This document shows positions 5,934 through 6,465 of a stretch of DNA of 6,465 nt, piece after piece (position 1 is the stretch's first letter; each line of letters opens with the position of its first letter). The stretch is from Ruminococcus sp. UBA7014. GTDB taxonomy: Bacteria > Bacillota > Clostridia > Oscillospirales > Ruminococcaceae. The translations under genes were made by a program, and so were the position numbers. The notes beneath the pieces are model-generated. The model searched no databases, was not told where the DNA came from, and saw only the letters and a list, made by a program, of their open reading frames with translations. The DNA is taken from positions 1 to 6,465 of the forward strand of contig DJXC01000142.1 in the NCBI GenBank assembly GCA_002449575.1, in the 5' to 3' direction.

Positions 5934-5962
5934 TTGATTTTGTAGAAAAAATATGTTATGAT
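5934..5962 (+). promoter_or_regulatory. Promoter of the proline-rich protein gene
   Basis: TTGATT (5934-5939), a 17-nt spacer and TATGAT (5957-5962) form a good sigma-A-type promoter. A TG one base before the -10 (5954-5955) gives an extended -10. The predicted start is near 5969, so the mRNA has a leader of about 90 nt, much longer than those of the other genes here. Confidence 0.78.
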
Positions 5963-5972
5963 ATATATGAGG

Positions 5973-6019
5973 ACTTTGAAACAGGAGGGTGCATTCAAAG
6001 TACACTGGGCATACTGCCC
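5973..6019 (+). promoter_or_regulatory. Structured 5' leader with two hairpins, unknown class
   Basis: The leader contains a perfect 8-bp inverted repeat (ACTTTGAA 5973-5980 with TTCAAAGT 5994-6001) whose 13-nt loop holds an AGGAGGG sequence. A 5-bp GC hairpin follows (GGGCA 6007-6011 with TGCCC 6015-6019, loop of 3). CCCT at 6017-6020 could instead pair with AGGG at 5986-5989 in the first loop, so two folds compete. It does not end in a U-run, so it is not a plain terminator. I cannot match it to a known riboswitch. Confidence 0.45.
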
Positions 6020-6046
6020 TAATTCTATTATTTTTGTCACTATAAA

Positions 6047-6052
6047 AGGAGG
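6047..6052 (+). promoter_or_regulatory. Ribosome binding site deciding the start of the proline-rich protein
   Basis: AGGAGG lies 6 nt before the ATG at 6059-6061. An in-frame ATG at 6053-6055 abuts the site directly and is unlikely to be used. Confidence 0.88.
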
Positions 6053-6058
6053 ATGCTT

Positions 6059-6465
6059 ATGCAACTTTTTCTGTACAAAGATACAAAAGACGAGACAATT
6101 CATGCATCTGTCAACGGAAAGAAAACCGGATGCAGAATCAATCTGACAAAAAACGCATCACAATTTACTCAGTCAGGTACAAGAGATTTTACTGACCTGC
6201 TTGATTTTCTGGATGCTGTCAACTGTCAGAACTGTCAGAATGCTTTTTCTAAAAAAGTTCTGGCAGCAGACAACAAGGCAAGACGAGAAAAAGCGAATGC
6301 TGCACAAAAACAGGCCAAAAACGGCTTTTCTGAGGAAGATAACAATTTAGTCAACCTCGCTGAAGAACAGGAAAAAAAGAGAAACCAGAGCAGTGCGCCG
6401 AAAAGTGCGCCTTCTGCATCTCCGCTTCCGCCTCCGCCGTCTTCCACAACACTGCCGCCTCCGGT
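6059..6465 (+). CDS. Unrecognised protein with Cys/His N-terminal domain and Pro-rich linker (3' end outside window)
   Basis: The frame is open to the window edge, giving 135 residues of an incomplete protein. Start chosen for its RBS spacing. Residues 1-70 form a compact domain (LYKDTKDETIHASVNG, then CRINL, DLLDFLDAV and CQNC). His15, Cys25, Cys56 and Cys59 could together bind a zinc ion, a pattern seen in small zinc-binding domains with a spaced His/Cys pair followed by CxxC. Residues 70-110 are a charged Ala/Lys/Glu/Gln-rich helix, possibly coiled coil. From about 111 the chain is Ser/Ala/Pro-rich with runs of prolines (PLPPPP, LPPP), probably a flexible linker to another domain beyond the window. 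No signal peptide is present, so the N-terminal part is probably cytoplasmic. Function unknown; the zinc role is an inference. Confidence 0.78.
   Translation, partial: MQLFLYKDTKDETIHASVNGKKTGCRINLTKNASQFTQSGTRDFTDLLDFLDAVNCQNCQNAFSKKVLAADNKARREKANAAQKQAKNGFSEEDNNLVNLAEEQEKKRNQSSAPKSAPSASPLPPPPSSTTLPPP

Noticed and set aside
5989..6045. Possible leader peptide: GTG start after AGGAGG in the hairpin loop, 18 codons ending TAA.
   Set aside because: The GTG directly abuts the Shine-Dalgarno with no spacing, and the better spaced alternative would need a rare ATT start. Peptide composition shows no attenuation-type codon run.
6068..6079. A 12-base match (TTTCTGTACAAA) to the upstream GH9 box region (4584-4595).
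   Set aside because: It lies in the coding sequence of the proline-rich protein and encodes ordinary residues. Exact 12-base matches are expected by chance in a window of this size.

Overview
The window looks like chromosomal DNA of an anaerobic, cellulose-degrading Firmicute, most likely a cellulosome-producing Ruminococcus of the R. flavefaciens / R. champanellensis type. The evidence is two secreted glycoside hydrolases that each end in a dockerin of ruminococcal style, strong AGGAGG-type ribosome binding sites, and moderately AT-rich DNA. The genus is inferred from the protein families and is not proven by the sequence.

Layout. Bases 3-191 (+) are the C-terminal end of a collagen-like Gly-X-Y protein, followed by a 12-bp terminator hairpin that also sits just beyond the end of the minus-strand cluster. 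Bases 242-1924 (-) encode a secreted GH5 subfamily-1-like endoglucanase with a dockerin. Bases 2007-4496 (-) encode a secreted GH9-CBM3c-dockerin endoglucanase. Bases 4596-5168 (-) encode an unrecognised protein with one membrane segment. Bases 5191-5763 (-) encode a flavin reductase-like FMN-binding protein. A 289-295-base divergent intergenic region follows. Bases 6059-6465 (+) are the start of an unrecognised Cys-containing, proline-rich protein that runs off the window.

Transcription, read on the minus strand. The flavin reductase has its own extended -10 promoter and lies 22 nt ahead of the membrane protein, so these two look like one operon. The GH9 gene has a perfect sigma-70/sigma-A consensus promoter (TTGACA, 17 nt, TATAAT). 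A near-identical 12-bp element lies on each side of it and is a good operator candidate. GH9 and GH5 run in the same direction, but an intrinsic terminator lies between them and I see no convincing separate promoter for GH5. GH5 is therefore probably made at a lower level by read-through or after RNA processing.

Function. The GH9-CBM3c enzyme (probably a processive endoglucanase) and the GH5 endo-beta-1,4-glucanase would be exported and attached through their dockerins to cohesins on a scaffoldin. Together they would attack cellulose. The two dockerins are very similar to each other, which suggests they bind the same cohesin type. No scaffoldin or cohesin is in the window. The flavin reductase/membrane-protein pair and the proline-rich protein have no evident link to cellulose breakdown. 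I found no CRISPR array, tRNA, rRNA, transposase or prophage signature.
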